This document shows positions 36,545 to 44,551 of a stretch of DNA of 64,000 nucleotides, piece by piece (position 1 is the first letter of the stretch; each line of letters opens with the position of its first letter). Source of the stretch: Sphingomonas sp. OK281 (GTDB lineage: Bacteria > Pseudomonadota > Alphaproteobacteria > Sphingomonadales > Sphingomonadaceae); the NCBI RefSeq assembly GCF_900115295.1, contig NZ_FOVZ01000001.1:434001-498000 (forward strand), in the 5' to 3' direction. The notes beneath the pieces were generated by a model. It was not told the origin of the DNA. It saw nothing but the letters and a program-made list of their open reading frames with translations, and did not search any database. The translations under genes and the position numbers were made by a program.

Positions 36545-37471
36545 ATGACCGAACCGAGAATCGCCGTCCTGCTTCCGTGCTACAACGAGGAAGCCGCGAT
36601 CGCGCAGACGATCGCGGGCTTCCGCACCGCGCTGCCGGGCGCCACGATCTACGTCTACGATAACAACAGCGCCGACCGCACGATCGAGGTCGCACGCGCC
36701 GCCGGCGCCGTCGTCCGAACCGAGCGCATCCAGGGCAAGGGCGCCGTCGTCCGCCGCATGTTCGCCGACATCGACGCCGACATCTACGTCATGGCTGACG
36801 GTGACGCGACCTACGACGCCGCCTCCGCCCCGGCGCTAGTGAAGCGCGTCCTCGACGAGCAGCTCGACATGGTCGTCGGCTCGCGCATCAGCCAGGTCCA
36901 GGAAAGCTATCGCCGCGGTCACCGTTTCGGCAACGCGCTCCTCACAGGCATGCTCGCCCAGCTGTTCGGCCGCAGCTTCACCGACATCCTCTCGGGCTAC
37001 CGCGTCTTCTCGCGCCGGTTCGTGAAGAGCTTCCCGTCGCTATCCGCCGGGTTCGAGATCGAGACCGAGATCAGCGTCCACGCGCTAGAGCTCAAGATGC
37101 CGATCGGTGAGGTCGAGACGCCCTATTATGCGCGCCCCGAAGGCTCCGAATCGAAGCTCAGTACGTATGGCGACGGCTGGCGCATTCTCCGCACGATCAT
37201 GACGCTCTACCGGATCGAGCGCCCGCTCTGGTTCTTCGGCGCGATCGGCAGCGTGTTCGGCCTGCTCGCGTTGATCCTCGGCATCCCGCTGGTGCTGACG
37301 TATATCGAGATCCACCAAGTCCCGCGCTTCCCGACCGCGATCCTGATCACCGGGCTCGGCATCTTCGCCGCGCTCAACGTCTTCACCGGCCTGATCCTCG
37401 ACACGGTCGTAAGAGGCCGCCGCGAAGTCCGCCGCTTGGCATACCTGGCCTACCCTGCCCCAGGCATCTGA
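36545..37471 (+). CDS. family 2 glycosyltransferase (DPM1-like), membrane-anchored
   Basis: A 308-residue transferase. The GT-A domain begins [18 protein letters not shown] and has the DNNSADRT loop, the metal-binding motif [10 protein letters not shown] and [14 protein letters not shown]. Two C-terminal membrane segments ([19 protein letters not shown] and [19 protein letters not shown]) anchor it to the cytoplasmic membrane, typical of polyprenyl-phosphate sugar transferases. The acceptor is unknown. ATG 36545 follows GAGGGCAGGGC. It lies between tig and clpP, separating two genes that are adjacent in many bacteria. Confidence 0.85.
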   Translation: MTEPRIAVLLPCYNEEAAIAQTIAGFRTALPGATIYVYDNNSADRTIEVARAAGAVVRTERIQGKGAVVRRMFADIDADIYVMADGDATYDAASAPALVKRVLDEQLDMVVGSRISQVQESYRRGHRFGNALLTGMLAQLFGRSFTDILSGYRVFSRRFVKSFPSLSAGFEIETEISVHALELKMPIGEVETPYYARPEGSESKLSTYGDGWRILRTIMTLYRIERPLWFFGAIGSVFGLLALILGIPLVLTYIEIHQVPRFPTAILITGLGIFAALNVFTGLILDTVVRGRREVRRLAYLAYPAPGI

Positions 37472-37504
37472 CTCCCTCGCCCCTACGGCAGATAGAAAGA
37501 GGAG

Positions 37505-37574
37505 CCACTTGGCGACGGGAGGGTGAGGGGCGGTTGGTGCGCGCCAACACCCCCTCACCCTCCCACCCTCAAGT
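37505..37574. repeat. large inverted repeat between the GT2 gene and clpP
   Basis: CACTTG, GGGAGGGTGAGGG and TTGG on the left pair with CCAA, CCCTCACCCTCCC and CAAGTG on the right around a TGCGCG centre. It is a strong hairpin that probably ends the glycosyltransferase transcript. A further GC-rich stem (CCCCTCCCTCTCC region, to about 37612) follows. Confidence 0.75.
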
Positions 37575-37704
37575 GCGGGCGGGCCCCTCCCTCTCCCCGG
37601 AGGGGCGAGGGGAAGCAGTCCCCGCGCCGACGGGCAGGCAGGGCTTGAACTCCCCTCCCGGACCGCCGATGTTAGCGGTTCACTGGGGCATAAGAGAGAT
37701 TTCC

Positions 37705-38394
37705 ATGCACAATCCGTTCGAGACCGGCGATTTCGCGAGCCCGTTGGCCAGCGCCGGGCTCGGCCTGCAGCAGACGCAAGCAGGCCTGGTTCCCATCGTC
37801 ATCGAGCAGTCGAACCGCGGCGAGCGTTCGTTCGACATCTTCTCGCGCCTGCTCCGCGAGCGCATCATCTTCGTGACCGGCGGTGTCGAGGACGGCATGG
37901 CCTCGCTGATCACCGCGCAGCTGCTCTTCCTCGAGTCCGAGAACCCGAAGAAGGACATCTTCATGTACATCAACTCGCCGGGCGGTGTCGTCACGGCGGG
38001 CATGGCGATCCACGATACGATGCGGTACATCCGTCCGCGCGTCGGTACGGTCTGCATCGGTCAGGCCGCGTCGATGGGCAGCTTCCTGCTCGCGAGCGGC
38101 GAGCCCGGCATGCGCGTTGCGATGACCAACGCACGCATCATGATCCATCAGCCATCGGGTGGTGCACAGGGCATGGCCAGCGACATCGAGATCCAGGCCC
38201 GCGAGATCCTGCGCATCCGCAAGCGCATGAACGAGCTGTATTCGCAGTATACCGGCCAACCGATCGAAGAGATCGAGCGCCGGATGGACCGCGATACGTT
38301 CCTCGAAGCGAACGAGGCGAAGGATTTCGGGCTGATCGACGAGGTGTTCGACAAGCGTCCGGCGGTATCCGAGGATGCCCCGAAACCCGCTTGA
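37705..38394 (+). CDS. clpP: ATP-dependent Clp protease proteolytic subunit
   Basis: A 229-residue serine protease that assembles as two heptameric rings and works with ClpX or ClpA. Catalytic Ser in [14 protein letters not shown], His in [13 protein letters not shown] and the Asp of the RMDRDTFL segment are all present, with [15 protein letters not shown] in the handle region. ATG 37705 follows AAGAGAGA. clpX lies 123 bases downstream, close enough for one operon. Confidence 0.95.
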   Translation: MHNPFETGDFASPLASAGLGLQQTQAGLVPIVIEQSNRGERSFDIFSRLLRERIIFVTGGVEDGMASLITAQLLFLESENPKKDIFMYINSPGGVVTAGMAIHDTMRYIRPRVGTVCIGQAASMGSFLLASGEPGMRVAMTNARIMIHQPSGGAQGMASDIEIQAREILRIRKRMNELYSQYTGQPIEEIERRMDRDTFLEANEAKDFGLIDEVFDKRPAVSEDAPKPA

Positions 38395-38517
38395 ACGAGA
38401 CGGGCATGGGGTGAATCGTAAACCCCGCCGGTTTATTTGATTGTAGGAACTCCGGGGTGCGTTACGGTAGCGGCCCCGGAAACGGCACGTGCACCGACAT
38501 GCGCGAGAGGTGATTGA

Positions 38518-39783
38518 ATGACGAAGCTGAGCGGTGGCGACTCGAAGAGCACCCTCTATTGCTCGTTCTGCGGGAAGTCGCAGCACGAGGTCCGCAAGTT
38601 GATCGCCGGGCCGACGGTCTTCATCTGCGACGAGTGCGTCGAGCTATGCAACGACATTATCCGCGAGGAGACGAAGTCTGCGCTGGTGTCCAAGAAGGAC
38701 GGCGGCGTGCCGACTCCGCAGGAGATCTGCGACGTCCTCGACGATTACGTGATCGGCCAGAAGCGCGCCAAGCGCGTGCTGTCGGTGGCGGTGCACAATC
38801 ACTACAAGCGGCTCAACCACGGCGCCAAGGGTGCCGATGTCGAGCTGTCCAAGTCGAACATCCTGCTCGTCGGGCCGACCGGTTGCGGCAAGACGCTGCT
38901 TGCGCAGACGCTCGCCCGCATCCTCGACGTGCCGTTCACGATGGCCGATGCGACGACGCTGACCGAAGCGGGCTATGTCGGCGAGGATGTCGAGAACATC
39001 ATCCTCAAGCTGCTCCAGGCGTCGGACTATAACGTCGAGCGGGCGCAGCGCGGGATCGTCTATATCGACGAGATCGACAAGATCTCGCGCAAGGCTGAAA
39101 ACCCCTCGATTACGCGCGACGTGTCGGGCGAGGGCGTGCAGCAGGCTTTGCTCAAGCTGATGGAAGGGACGACGGCGTCTGTTCCTCCGCAGGGTGGACG
39201 GAAACATCCGCAGCAGGAATTCCTGCAGGTGGATACGACCAACATCCTGTTCATCTGCGGCGGTGCGTTCTCGGGTCTCGAGAAGATCATCGGCGACCGC
39301 CTCCAGGGCAAGTCGATCGGGTTCGGCGCGTATGTCGCAGGGCCGGACGAGCGCAAGACGGGCGAGACGCTGAAGTCGGTCGAGCCCGAGGATCTGCTGA
39401 AGTTCGGGCTTATTCCCGAGTTCGTCGGCCGTCTGCCGGTGATCGCGACGCTCGAGGATCTCGACGTCGACGCGCTGGTGAAGATCCTCAAGGAGCCGAA
39501 GAACGCACTGGTCAAGCAGTACCAGAAGCTGTTTGAGATGGAGGACGTCGCGCTCGGCTTCACCGACGACGCGCTGGTCTCGGTCGCCAAGAAGGGCATC
39601 GAACGCAAGACCGGCGCGCGCGGGCTTCGCTCGATCCTTGAGAGCATCCTGCTCGACACGATGTTCGACCTGCCCGGCATGGACGGCGTCGATGAGGTGA
39701 TGATCGACAAGGACGTGATTGAGGGCCGCAAGGAACCGATCCGCGTCTATGCCGAGAAGAAGAAGACTGGCGACGCTGCTTAA
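38518..39783 (+). CDS. clpX: ATP-dependent Clp protease ATP-binding subunit ClpX
   Basis: A 421-residue AAA+ unfoldase. The N-terminal zinc-binding domain has four cysteines ([10 protein letters not shown], then CDECVELC), the Walker A is [16 protein letters not shown], Walker B YIDEIDKI, and the IGF loop for ClpP docking appears as KSIGFGA. Sensor and arginine-finger regions are intact ([13 protein letters not shown]). A terminator hairpin follows the stop. Confidence 0.95.
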   Translation: MTKLSGGDSKSTLYCSFCGKSQHEVRKLIAGPTVFICDECVELCNDIIREETKSALVSKKDGGVPTPQEICDVLDDYVIGQKRAKRVLSVAVHNHYKRLNHGAKGADVELSKSNILLVGPTGCGKTLLAQTLARILDVPFTMADATTLTEAGYVGEDVENIILKLLQASDYNVERAQRGIVYIDEIDKISRKAENPSITRDVSGEGVQQALLKLMEGTTASVPPQGGRKHPQQEFLQVDTTNILFICGGAFSGLEKIIGDRLQGKSIGFGAYVAGPDERKTGETLKSVEPEDLLKFGLIPEFVGRLPVIATLEDLDVDALVKILKEPKNALVKQYQKLFEMEDVALGFTDDALVSVAKKGIERKTGARGLRSILESILLDTMFDLPGMDGVDEVMIDKDVIEGRKEPIRVYAEKKKTGDAA

Positions 39784-39808
39784 GCGGGACTGGTTTGAGA
39801 TACGGGAG

Positions 39809-39838
39809 AGGGCGTCGAGCGATCGGCGCCCTTTTTCG
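39809..39838 (+). terminator. rho-independent terminator of clpPX
   Basis: GGGCG (39810-39814) with CGCCC (39827-39831) around a 12-base loop, the inner bases GTC/GATCGG adding partial pairing, followed by TTTTT. It starts about 25 bases after the clpX stop. Confidence 0.7.
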
Positions 39839-39924
39839 TTTGGGGCATAGCGCGCGAAAACCCCCGTCCGTCATCCTGACGAAATTCAAGATGACGGGTG
39901 GCAGCAGCTGGCTGAGATCACTTG

Positions 39925-40036
39925 ATCCTCCCCTGCAAGGGGAGGTGGCAGCGCAGGGCGCTGACGGAGGGGTGACCCGCTCTCGATATCATCACCCCTC
40001 CGTCGCTTCGCGCCACCTCCCCTTGCAGGGGAGGAT
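39925..40036. repeat. palindromic intergenic element, family D copy 1
   Basis: ATCCTCCCCTGCAAGGGGAGG then TGGCAGCGCAGGGCGCTGACGG by the centre, and in reverse CCGTCGCTTCGCGCCACC then TCCCCTTGCAGGGGAGGAT. Each end is itself a small hairpin (CCCCTGCAAGGGG). A second copy is at 47358-47483. Confidence 0.85.
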
Positions 40037-40101
40037 ATCTTGCGAGCACCGACCGCCCCCTTGCTACACATCGTGGTGAAAGAGTGATGACGGCCTTAGT
40101 G

Positions 40102-40560
40102 CTACACCCGCGAAGTCAAAAATCGAACCCGCTCCAGATCCTTCGGGCGCCCGAACAGCCTGAGCATCTCAACCAGTTCCGCTTGATCCGGCACGTAAAC
40201 CACGCACCCTTCCACCAAGACAGGGAGGCGTGTCTGAGGCAGCACCTCCGTCCACTCCGCGCCTTTCGCAACATGAAAACCAGCCATGATCTCGACTCGC
40301 AAAGGCGGCAACTCCCACCGCCCGAACAGCGTCGACCGGAACATCGCACTCGCGCCATCCTTGATCGGTACAACGCCGAGCCTGTCCATCAGCCGCCGAG
40401 CATCCACCAGGCTCATCAACACATCGACATCGCCGACCTCGATCGGCGTCACCCCGTGGAGCGCTACCGCAGCGCTGGAAATGACCCACCACGGGTCTCG
40501 AGCATCCCGTAACGTGTCGGCGGTCATGACGAGCGTCTGGCGAAGATCGGCGGACAGCAT
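40102..40560 (-). CDS. nucleotidyltransferase-like protein
   Basis: A 152-residue protein with the pattern of minimal nucleotidyltransferases: WWVISSAAVALHGVTP, then VGDVDVLMSLVDARRL with the Asp-x-Asp catalytic pair, and a further acidic position in RVEIMAGF. It has no obvious partner toxin or antitoxin gene beside it. Orphan proteins of this type are often annotated as nucleotidyltransferase family or as hypothetical. Function unknown. Confidence 0.65.
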   Translation of the reverse strand: MLSADLRQTLVMTADTLRDARDPWWVISSAAVALHGVTPIEVGDVDVLMSLVDARRLMDRLGVVPIKDGASAMFRSTLFGRWELPPLRVEIMAGFHVAKGAEWTEVLPQTRLPVLVEGCVVYVPDQAELVEMLRLFGRPKDLERVRFLTSRV

Positions 40561-40660
40561 CGCCGCAACCTACTCGATCCTCACCGCCCCGCAATCGCCC
40601 CGACTCGGACCCTTCTCGGCCCTCGCGCATTCGTTGACCAAGTGGAACGAGGGAGCATGC

Positions 40661-41785
40661 ATGACGATCGAAGTGACCGACCGATCGAACGAACACGTGG
40701 TGGAGACGATGCCCGACCGCCTCGCGCTGCCGATCTGGACGCTGATCGCGCCGGGCCTGGGGCTTCTCGCCGTCCTCGTCGGCCTCGCCAAGATGGGTAC
40801 GCTCGGCACCGCCGCCGCCGTGATCGTGTTGATCGGCAGCGTGCTCGCCGCGGTCCATCACGCCGAGGTCATCGCGCACAAGGTCGGCGAGCCGTTTGGC
40901 ACGCTCGTCCTCGCGATCGCGGTCACCGTGATCGAGGTGTCGCTGATCGTCTCGCTGATGCTCTCCAATGCCGGCGACGCGACCACGCTCGCGCGCGACA
41001 CGGTGTTCGCGGCGATCATGATCATCCTCAATTTCATCATCGGCATCTGCCTGCTCGCGGGCGCAGTGCGGCATCATGAGCAGCGGTTCACGCTGAAGGG
41101 CATGACGGCAGCGCTCGGTGTGCTCGCGGCGATGGCGGTGCTGTCGCTGATCCTGCCGAACTACACCTCGTCGACGCAGGGCCCGACCTACGCGTCGTCG
41201 CAGTTGATCTTCGTCGCGGTCGTGTCGCTGATCCTCTACGGGACGTTTGTACTGGTGCAGACGGTGCGCCACCGCGACTATTTCCTGCCGTCGACCGACG
41301 ACAAGGACGACCACGCCGCGCCGCCATCGGGCCGCGCGACGGGTATCGCCTTCGCCGCGTTGCTGGTTGCGCTAGTCTCGGTGGTGCTGCTCGCGAAGAC
41401 GCTGTCGCCGACGATCGAGGCCGCGGTGCTCGGTGCCGGCCTGCCGCTGACCGTGGTGGGCGTGGTGATCGCAGCGCTGGTGCTCGCGCCTGAGAGCCTG
41501 GCTGCCTACAAGTCCGCACGGCGCAACCGGTTGCAGACCAGTCTCAATCTCGCGCTCGGCTCCGCGCTGGCGACGATCGGGCTGACGATCCCGAGCGTGG
41601 CGATCGTGTCGCTGGTACTCGACCTGCCGATCGCGCTCGGCATCGACGCAAAGAGCATGACGCTGTTGGCGCTGTCATTGTTCGTGGCGACGCTGTCGCT
41701 CGGCACAGGGCGGACGACGGTGTTGCAGGGCGTCGTCCACCTCGTGATCTTCGCCGCCTATCTGTTCACGACGGTGGTGCCGTAA
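40661..41785 (+). CDS. chaA: calcium/sodium:proton antiporter (ChaA/CaCA family)
   Basis: A 374-residue polytopic protein with about eleven membrane segments. The two inverted halves carry the CaCA alpha-repeats: HHAEVIAHKVGEPFGTLVLA with VTVIEVSLIVSLML in the first and VVIAALVLAPESLAAYKSA with ALATIGLTIPSVAIVSLV in the second; acidic residues in the membrane bind the cation. The hydrophilic middle loop (TDDKDDHAAPPSG) is short. It exports Ca2+, Na+ or K+ for protons. ATG 40661 follows GAGGGAG. Confidence 0.88.
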   Translation: MTIEVTDRSNEHVVETMPDRLALPIWTLIAPGLGLLAVLVGLAKMGTLGTAAAVIVLIGSVLAAVHHAEVIAHKVGEPFGTLVLAIAVTVIEVSLIVSLMLSNAGDATTLARDTVFAAIMIILNFIIGICLLAGAVRHHEQRFTLKGMTAALGVLAAMAVLSLILPNYTSSTQGPTYASSQLIFVAVVSLILYGTFVLVQTVRHRDYFLPSTDDKDDHAAPPSGRATGIAFAALLVALVSVVLLAKTLSPTIEAAVLGAGLPLTVVGVVIAALVLAPESLAAYKSARRNRLQTSLNLALGSALATIGLTIPSVAIVSLVLDLPIALGIDAKSMTLLALSLFVATLSLGTGRTTVLQGVVHLVIFAAYLFTTVVP

Positions 41786-41787
41786 GC

Positions 41788-42174
41788 TCAGGGGCCCTGC
41801 GTCGACAGATACGCGATGACGTCGGCGCGGTCCTTCGGGTCGGGCAAACCTGCGAACGCCATCGTCGTGCCGGGCACCATCTTGCGCGGGTTGGTGAGCC
41901 AGGCGTCCATGCGCTTGGCATCCCAGTTGCCGCCAAGCGACTTTAACCCGGCAGTGTAGGAGAAGCGCGGGCGTCGTTCGCCGATCGGGTTGCCCATGAC
42001 TGCGTAGAGGTTCGGCCCATCGGTATCGCCCGCATATTGCCCGATCGTGTGGCAGGCAGTGCAGCGACGGAAGACGCGTTCGCCGCTGGCGATCTGGCTG
42101 GACTTGCCGGCGTCGGGGCTCGAACCGCAGCCGGCGAGCGCCAAGGCCAGCAGGGGCCACCGCGGCAGGGTCAT
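41788..42174 (-). CDS. class I c-type cytochrome, lipoprotein
   Basis: A 128-residue monohaem cytochrome c: haem motif CTACH in RRCTACHTIGQY, methionine ligand likely in GTTMAFAGLPD. The N-terminus (MTLPRWPLLALALAGC) is a lipoprotein signal with lipobox LAGC, so the protein is probably membrane-bound. It resembles cytochrome c2/c552-like electron carriers (family length 100-120). The ATG overlaps the stop of the small membrane-protein gene upstream (ATGA), and it converges with chaA at a two-base gap. Confidence 0.88.
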   Translation of the reverse strand: MTLPRWPLLALALAGCGSSPDAGKSSQIASGERVFRRCTACHTIGQYAGDTDGPNLYAVMGNPIGERRPRFSYTAGLKSLGGNWDAKRMDAWLTNPRKMVPGTTMAFAGLPDPKDRADVIAYLSTQGP

Positions 42175-42368
42175 CGCTTCTGGCGCGCGGCCAAGGCGAG
42201 ACCGGCGGCGATCTGCACGACGGCGTAGAGGCGACGGCGGCCGGGACGGTCGACGAACGGCTTCACCAGTTTCTCGGTGCCGAGCGCATCGTCTTTCCAG
42301 AGATCGACGTGGCGGCGGGGTTGGAGCAAGCCGATCAAGCCGTCGCCGACCATGAAGATCGCCGCCAT
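42171..42368 (-). CDS. small hypothetical membrane-associated protein
   Basis: A 65-residue frame starting MAAIFMVGDGLIGLLQPRRH at ATG 42368, ending RLYAVVQIAAGLALAARQKR with a TGA overlapping the cytochrome start. Two short hydrophobic stretches flank a hydrophilic middle. The overlap with the cytochrome suggests it is translated first. No family recognised. Its upstream side is directly bounded by a repeat element, so its promoter must lie within or beyond that repeat. Confidence 0.6.
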   Translation of the reverse strand: MAAIFMVGDGLIGLLQPRRHVDLWKDDALGTEKLVKPFVDRPGRRRLYAVVQIAAGLALAARQKR

Positions 42369-42392
42369 CTCAGCCGCGCGAGATGCCCAGAT

Positions 42393-42470
42393 GTTCTCCT
42401 GCGGACGCAGGGGGCCAGGAGTCACGGGCTTCGTCTCGTGGTACCCTGGGCCCCCGCCTTCGCGGGGGAA
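42393..42470. repeat. palindromic element upstream of the cytochrome unit
   Basis: TTCTCCTGCGGACGCAGGGGGCC on the left (degenerate arm) and GGGCCCCCGCCTTCGCGGGGGAA on the right, with CAGGAG and CCCTGG inner bases. Same family as 29409. Confidence 0.7.
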
Positions 42471-42481
42471 TGGTGGAGACG

Positions 42482-44209
42482 TCATTGGGGCTTGGCCTTC
42501 GCAGCTTGCGCGGCTTTCCAGGCGGCGACGTCTTCCAGCGCGATGCTGCGGCGCAGGACCAGCGCATCCGGATCGATCACGACATGTGCGCCGGCCGGGA
42601 CCGACAAGCTCGCCTTCCCCCCAGTCATCGGCAAAGTCCGCGTCTTGCCGTCGATCTGCACCTGCACCGGCAGCGGGAATGGGCCATTCCCCGGTACCTT
42701 CCAGGCCAAAGCCAGCGCCTTCCCGGTCCGCGTCTCGACCAGTTCGGGGAGGGCCGCCTGGCGGAGGTATACGTCGAAGAACCATTTATAGTCCTTCCCC
42801 GTCACTTTCCGCACGAGCGCCTCATATTCCTTCGTCGACCCGAACCGCGGCGCGAAATTCCCTGGCTTCGGGTCCGCACGTCCATACACCGCCAGCCGCG
42901 TGACGTCGAAGAACGCCTTGTCGCCGATCAGCGCCCGCAGCGTGTGGAGCATCCACGACCCCTTGTAGTAGATGTCCTGCCCCGCACCGCCCTTGTCGAG
43001 TTCGTACACCTCCTCCTCGGTGGTGACGCGCTGCTGCGTGATCGGCTTGAGGTTCATGATCGAGGTGCGCTCGCCCTGCATCATCGCCGCATAGCGCGCA
43101 CGCCCCTCGCGCCACTGGCCGTAGAGCGGCTGCATGTACGTGCCATAGCCCTCGTGCAGCCAGTAATCGTCCCAGTTGGCGGCGGTCAGCTGGTTGCCGA
43201 ACCACTCATGCGCGAATTCGTGCTGGAACAGCCAGTCGAACCCCTCCGGCGCCTTCTCGTAGCCGTTGCCGTACGCGTTGATGGTCTGGTGCTCCATGCC
43301 CTTGTGCGGCGTCTCGACCACGCCGAGCTTCTCGTCGCCGAACGGGTAGGGGCCGATCATGCTCTCGAAGAAATCGAGCGTCGGCGCGAACTCGGCAAAC
43401 AGCTTTTCCGCCTGTGCCTTCTCGCCCGGCAGGTACCAGTAATACATCGGGATGCTGTTGCCGAACCGGCTCTTGTAGGTGCCGCTGATCTCCTCATACG
43501 GCCCGACGTTCAGCGCGATGCCATAGGTGTTGGGGTGCTTGGCGCGCCAGTTCCAGGTTGTCCGGCCGTCCGCCAGCGTGTCGACGCCGAGCAGCACGCC
43601 GTTCGATGGCGCCTTTAGCCCCTTCGGCACGGTGATGTGCAGCGTCACTAGCGCAGGCTCGCCGGTCGGGAAATCGAGGCACGGCCAGAACAGGTCGCAG
43701 CCATAGCCTTCCGCGGTCGTCGCGAACCACGTCCGGCCGTCGGGCGTCTTCGACCAGACCATGCCGTCGTCCCACGGCGCCTTCACCGCGACGTGCGGCG
43801 TGCCGCCATAGGTGATCTTCGCGGTGACCTTCCGGCCAGCGGGGACGGGCTTTGGCAGCGTGATCGTCAACCGTCCCTTGGGATTGCTCCACGCGGTAGG
43901 GGCGAGTGGCACGCCGTCGATCGCGATCGCGCTGACCGGCAGGTTGCGGTCGAGGTCGATCGGCAGGCGGGTGAGGGGGGCCTTGGCCGTAAAGACCAGC
44001 GTCGCCACGCCGTTCAGGCTCTCCGTCTCGGGCAGCACTTCGAACGCCAGGTCCGCGCTGTCGAACCGAAGCGCGGTCTGCTCGGGTGTCAGTATGCCCC
44101 CAGACCGCTGCGTCTGCGCGGTGATCGCGGGCTCGCCCTTCTTCGGGAGGGGCGCGGCGGCGGTGAGCAGTGCGACGGCGCTCGCAGCGAGTAGAAGACC
44201 TGATTTCAT
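42482..44209 (-). CDS. M1-family metallopeptidase (aminopeptidase N-like), exported
   Basis: A 575-residue protein with a signal peptide (MKSGLLLAASAVALLTAAA). The M1 zinc site is complete: HEFAHEWFGNQL with the third ligand Glu in WLHEGYGTYM, preceded by the GMEH element (HKGMEHQTINAYG) in place of GAMEN. A C-terminal domain ends with KAAQAAKAKP. The GMEH variant suggests relatives of the cold-active or leukotriene-hydrolase-like secreted M1 group; substrates are peptides in the periplasm or outside. ATG 44209 is chosen for the signal sequence. Confidence 0.88.
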   Translation of the reverse strand: MKSGLLLAASAVALLTAAAPLPKKGEPAITAQTQRSGGILTPEQTALRFDSADLAFEVLPETESLNGVATLVFTAKAPLTRLPIDLDRNLPVSAIAIDGVPLAPTAWSNPKGRLTITLPKPVPAGRKVTAKITYGGTPHVAVKAPWDDGMVWSKTPDGRTWFATTAEGYGCDLFWPCLDFPTGEPALVTLHITVPKGLKAPSNGVLLGVDTLADGRTTWNWRAKHPNTYGIALNVGPYEEISGTYKSRFGNSIPMYYWYLPGEKAQAEKLFAEFAPTLDFFESMIGPYPFGDEKLGVVETPHKGMEHQTINAYGNGYEKAPEGFDWLFQHEFAHEWFGNQLTAANWDDYWLHEGYGTYMQPLYGQWREGRARYAAMMQGERTSIMNLKPITQQRVTTEEEVYELDKGGAGQDIYYKGSWMLHTLRALIGDKAFFDVTRLAVYGRADPKPGNFAPRFGSTKEYEALVRKVTGKDYKWFFDVYLRQAALPELVETRTGKALALAWKVPGNGPFPLPVQVQIDGKTRTLPMTGGKASLSVPAGAHVVIDPDALVLRRSIALEDVAAWKAAQAAKAKPQ

Positions 44210-44263
44210 GCCGTATTCTCGCGCGGAGGCCAGGGCGATACAAGCTATAAGCCTATATTCGTC

Positions 44264-44357
44264 GTCATCCCCCCGAAGGCGGGAACCCATACCGGCTAAC
44301 CTCGCAGCATGATCGCCGACCCCCTAGGATATGGATCCCCGGCTTCGCGGGGATGAC
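44264..44357. repeat. inverted repeat upstream of the M1 peptidase gene
   Basis: GTCATCCCCCCGAAGGCGGG at the left pairs with CCCCGGCTTCGCGGGGATGAC at the right, the GTCATCCCC-type intergenic hairpin; a further half (GGACTCCGGAAC to GGTCCGGGGTGAC) follows at 44377-44425. It lies between divergent genes (M1 peptidase and lon). Confidence 0.75.
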
Positions 44358-44480
44358 GATGGGGTATTCGAACGCTGGACTCCGGAACAAGGCTCTCCTG
44401 AGCGCAGGCGAAGGTCCGGGGTGACGGGGTGTTTGCGGCATCGCTTTGGACCGGATCGTACCGATCCCACCGCCAACCAA

Positions 44481-44510
44481 TTGATGGACGCCTTATCCTC
44501 ACCATATAAG
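44481..44510 (+). promoter_or_regulatory. candidate promoter of lon
   Basis: TTGATG (44481-44486), 18 bases, TATAAG (44505-44510), about 40 bases upstream of lon. An alternative reading of the same DNA gives ATTGAT - 14 bases - CACCATAT, which resembles the Escherichia coli heat-shock (sigma-32) pattern and would suit lon. Confidence 0.4.
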
Positions 44511-44551
44511 CTGTAGATTATGCCCCCATGCAGGCACCTACCGGAGCGTTC

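Larger units (their letters stand above)
39784..40101. other. 318-base gap after clpX
   Basis: Holds the clpX terminator (39809-39838), a small hairpin CGTCATCCTGA ... TCAAGATGACG (39870-39899), and the palindromic element at 39925-40036. No coding frame is credible. Confidence 0.6.

Noticed and set aside
39925..40036. Palindromic elements read as CRISPR repeats
   Set aside because: Copies are kilobases apart, not regularly spaced, with no spacers and no cas genes.
40102..40560. Nucleotidyltransferase-like gene as a MNT/HEPN toxin-antitoxin unit
   Set aside because: No HEPN partner or any small gene adjacent on the same strand; neighbours are clpX and an antiporter.
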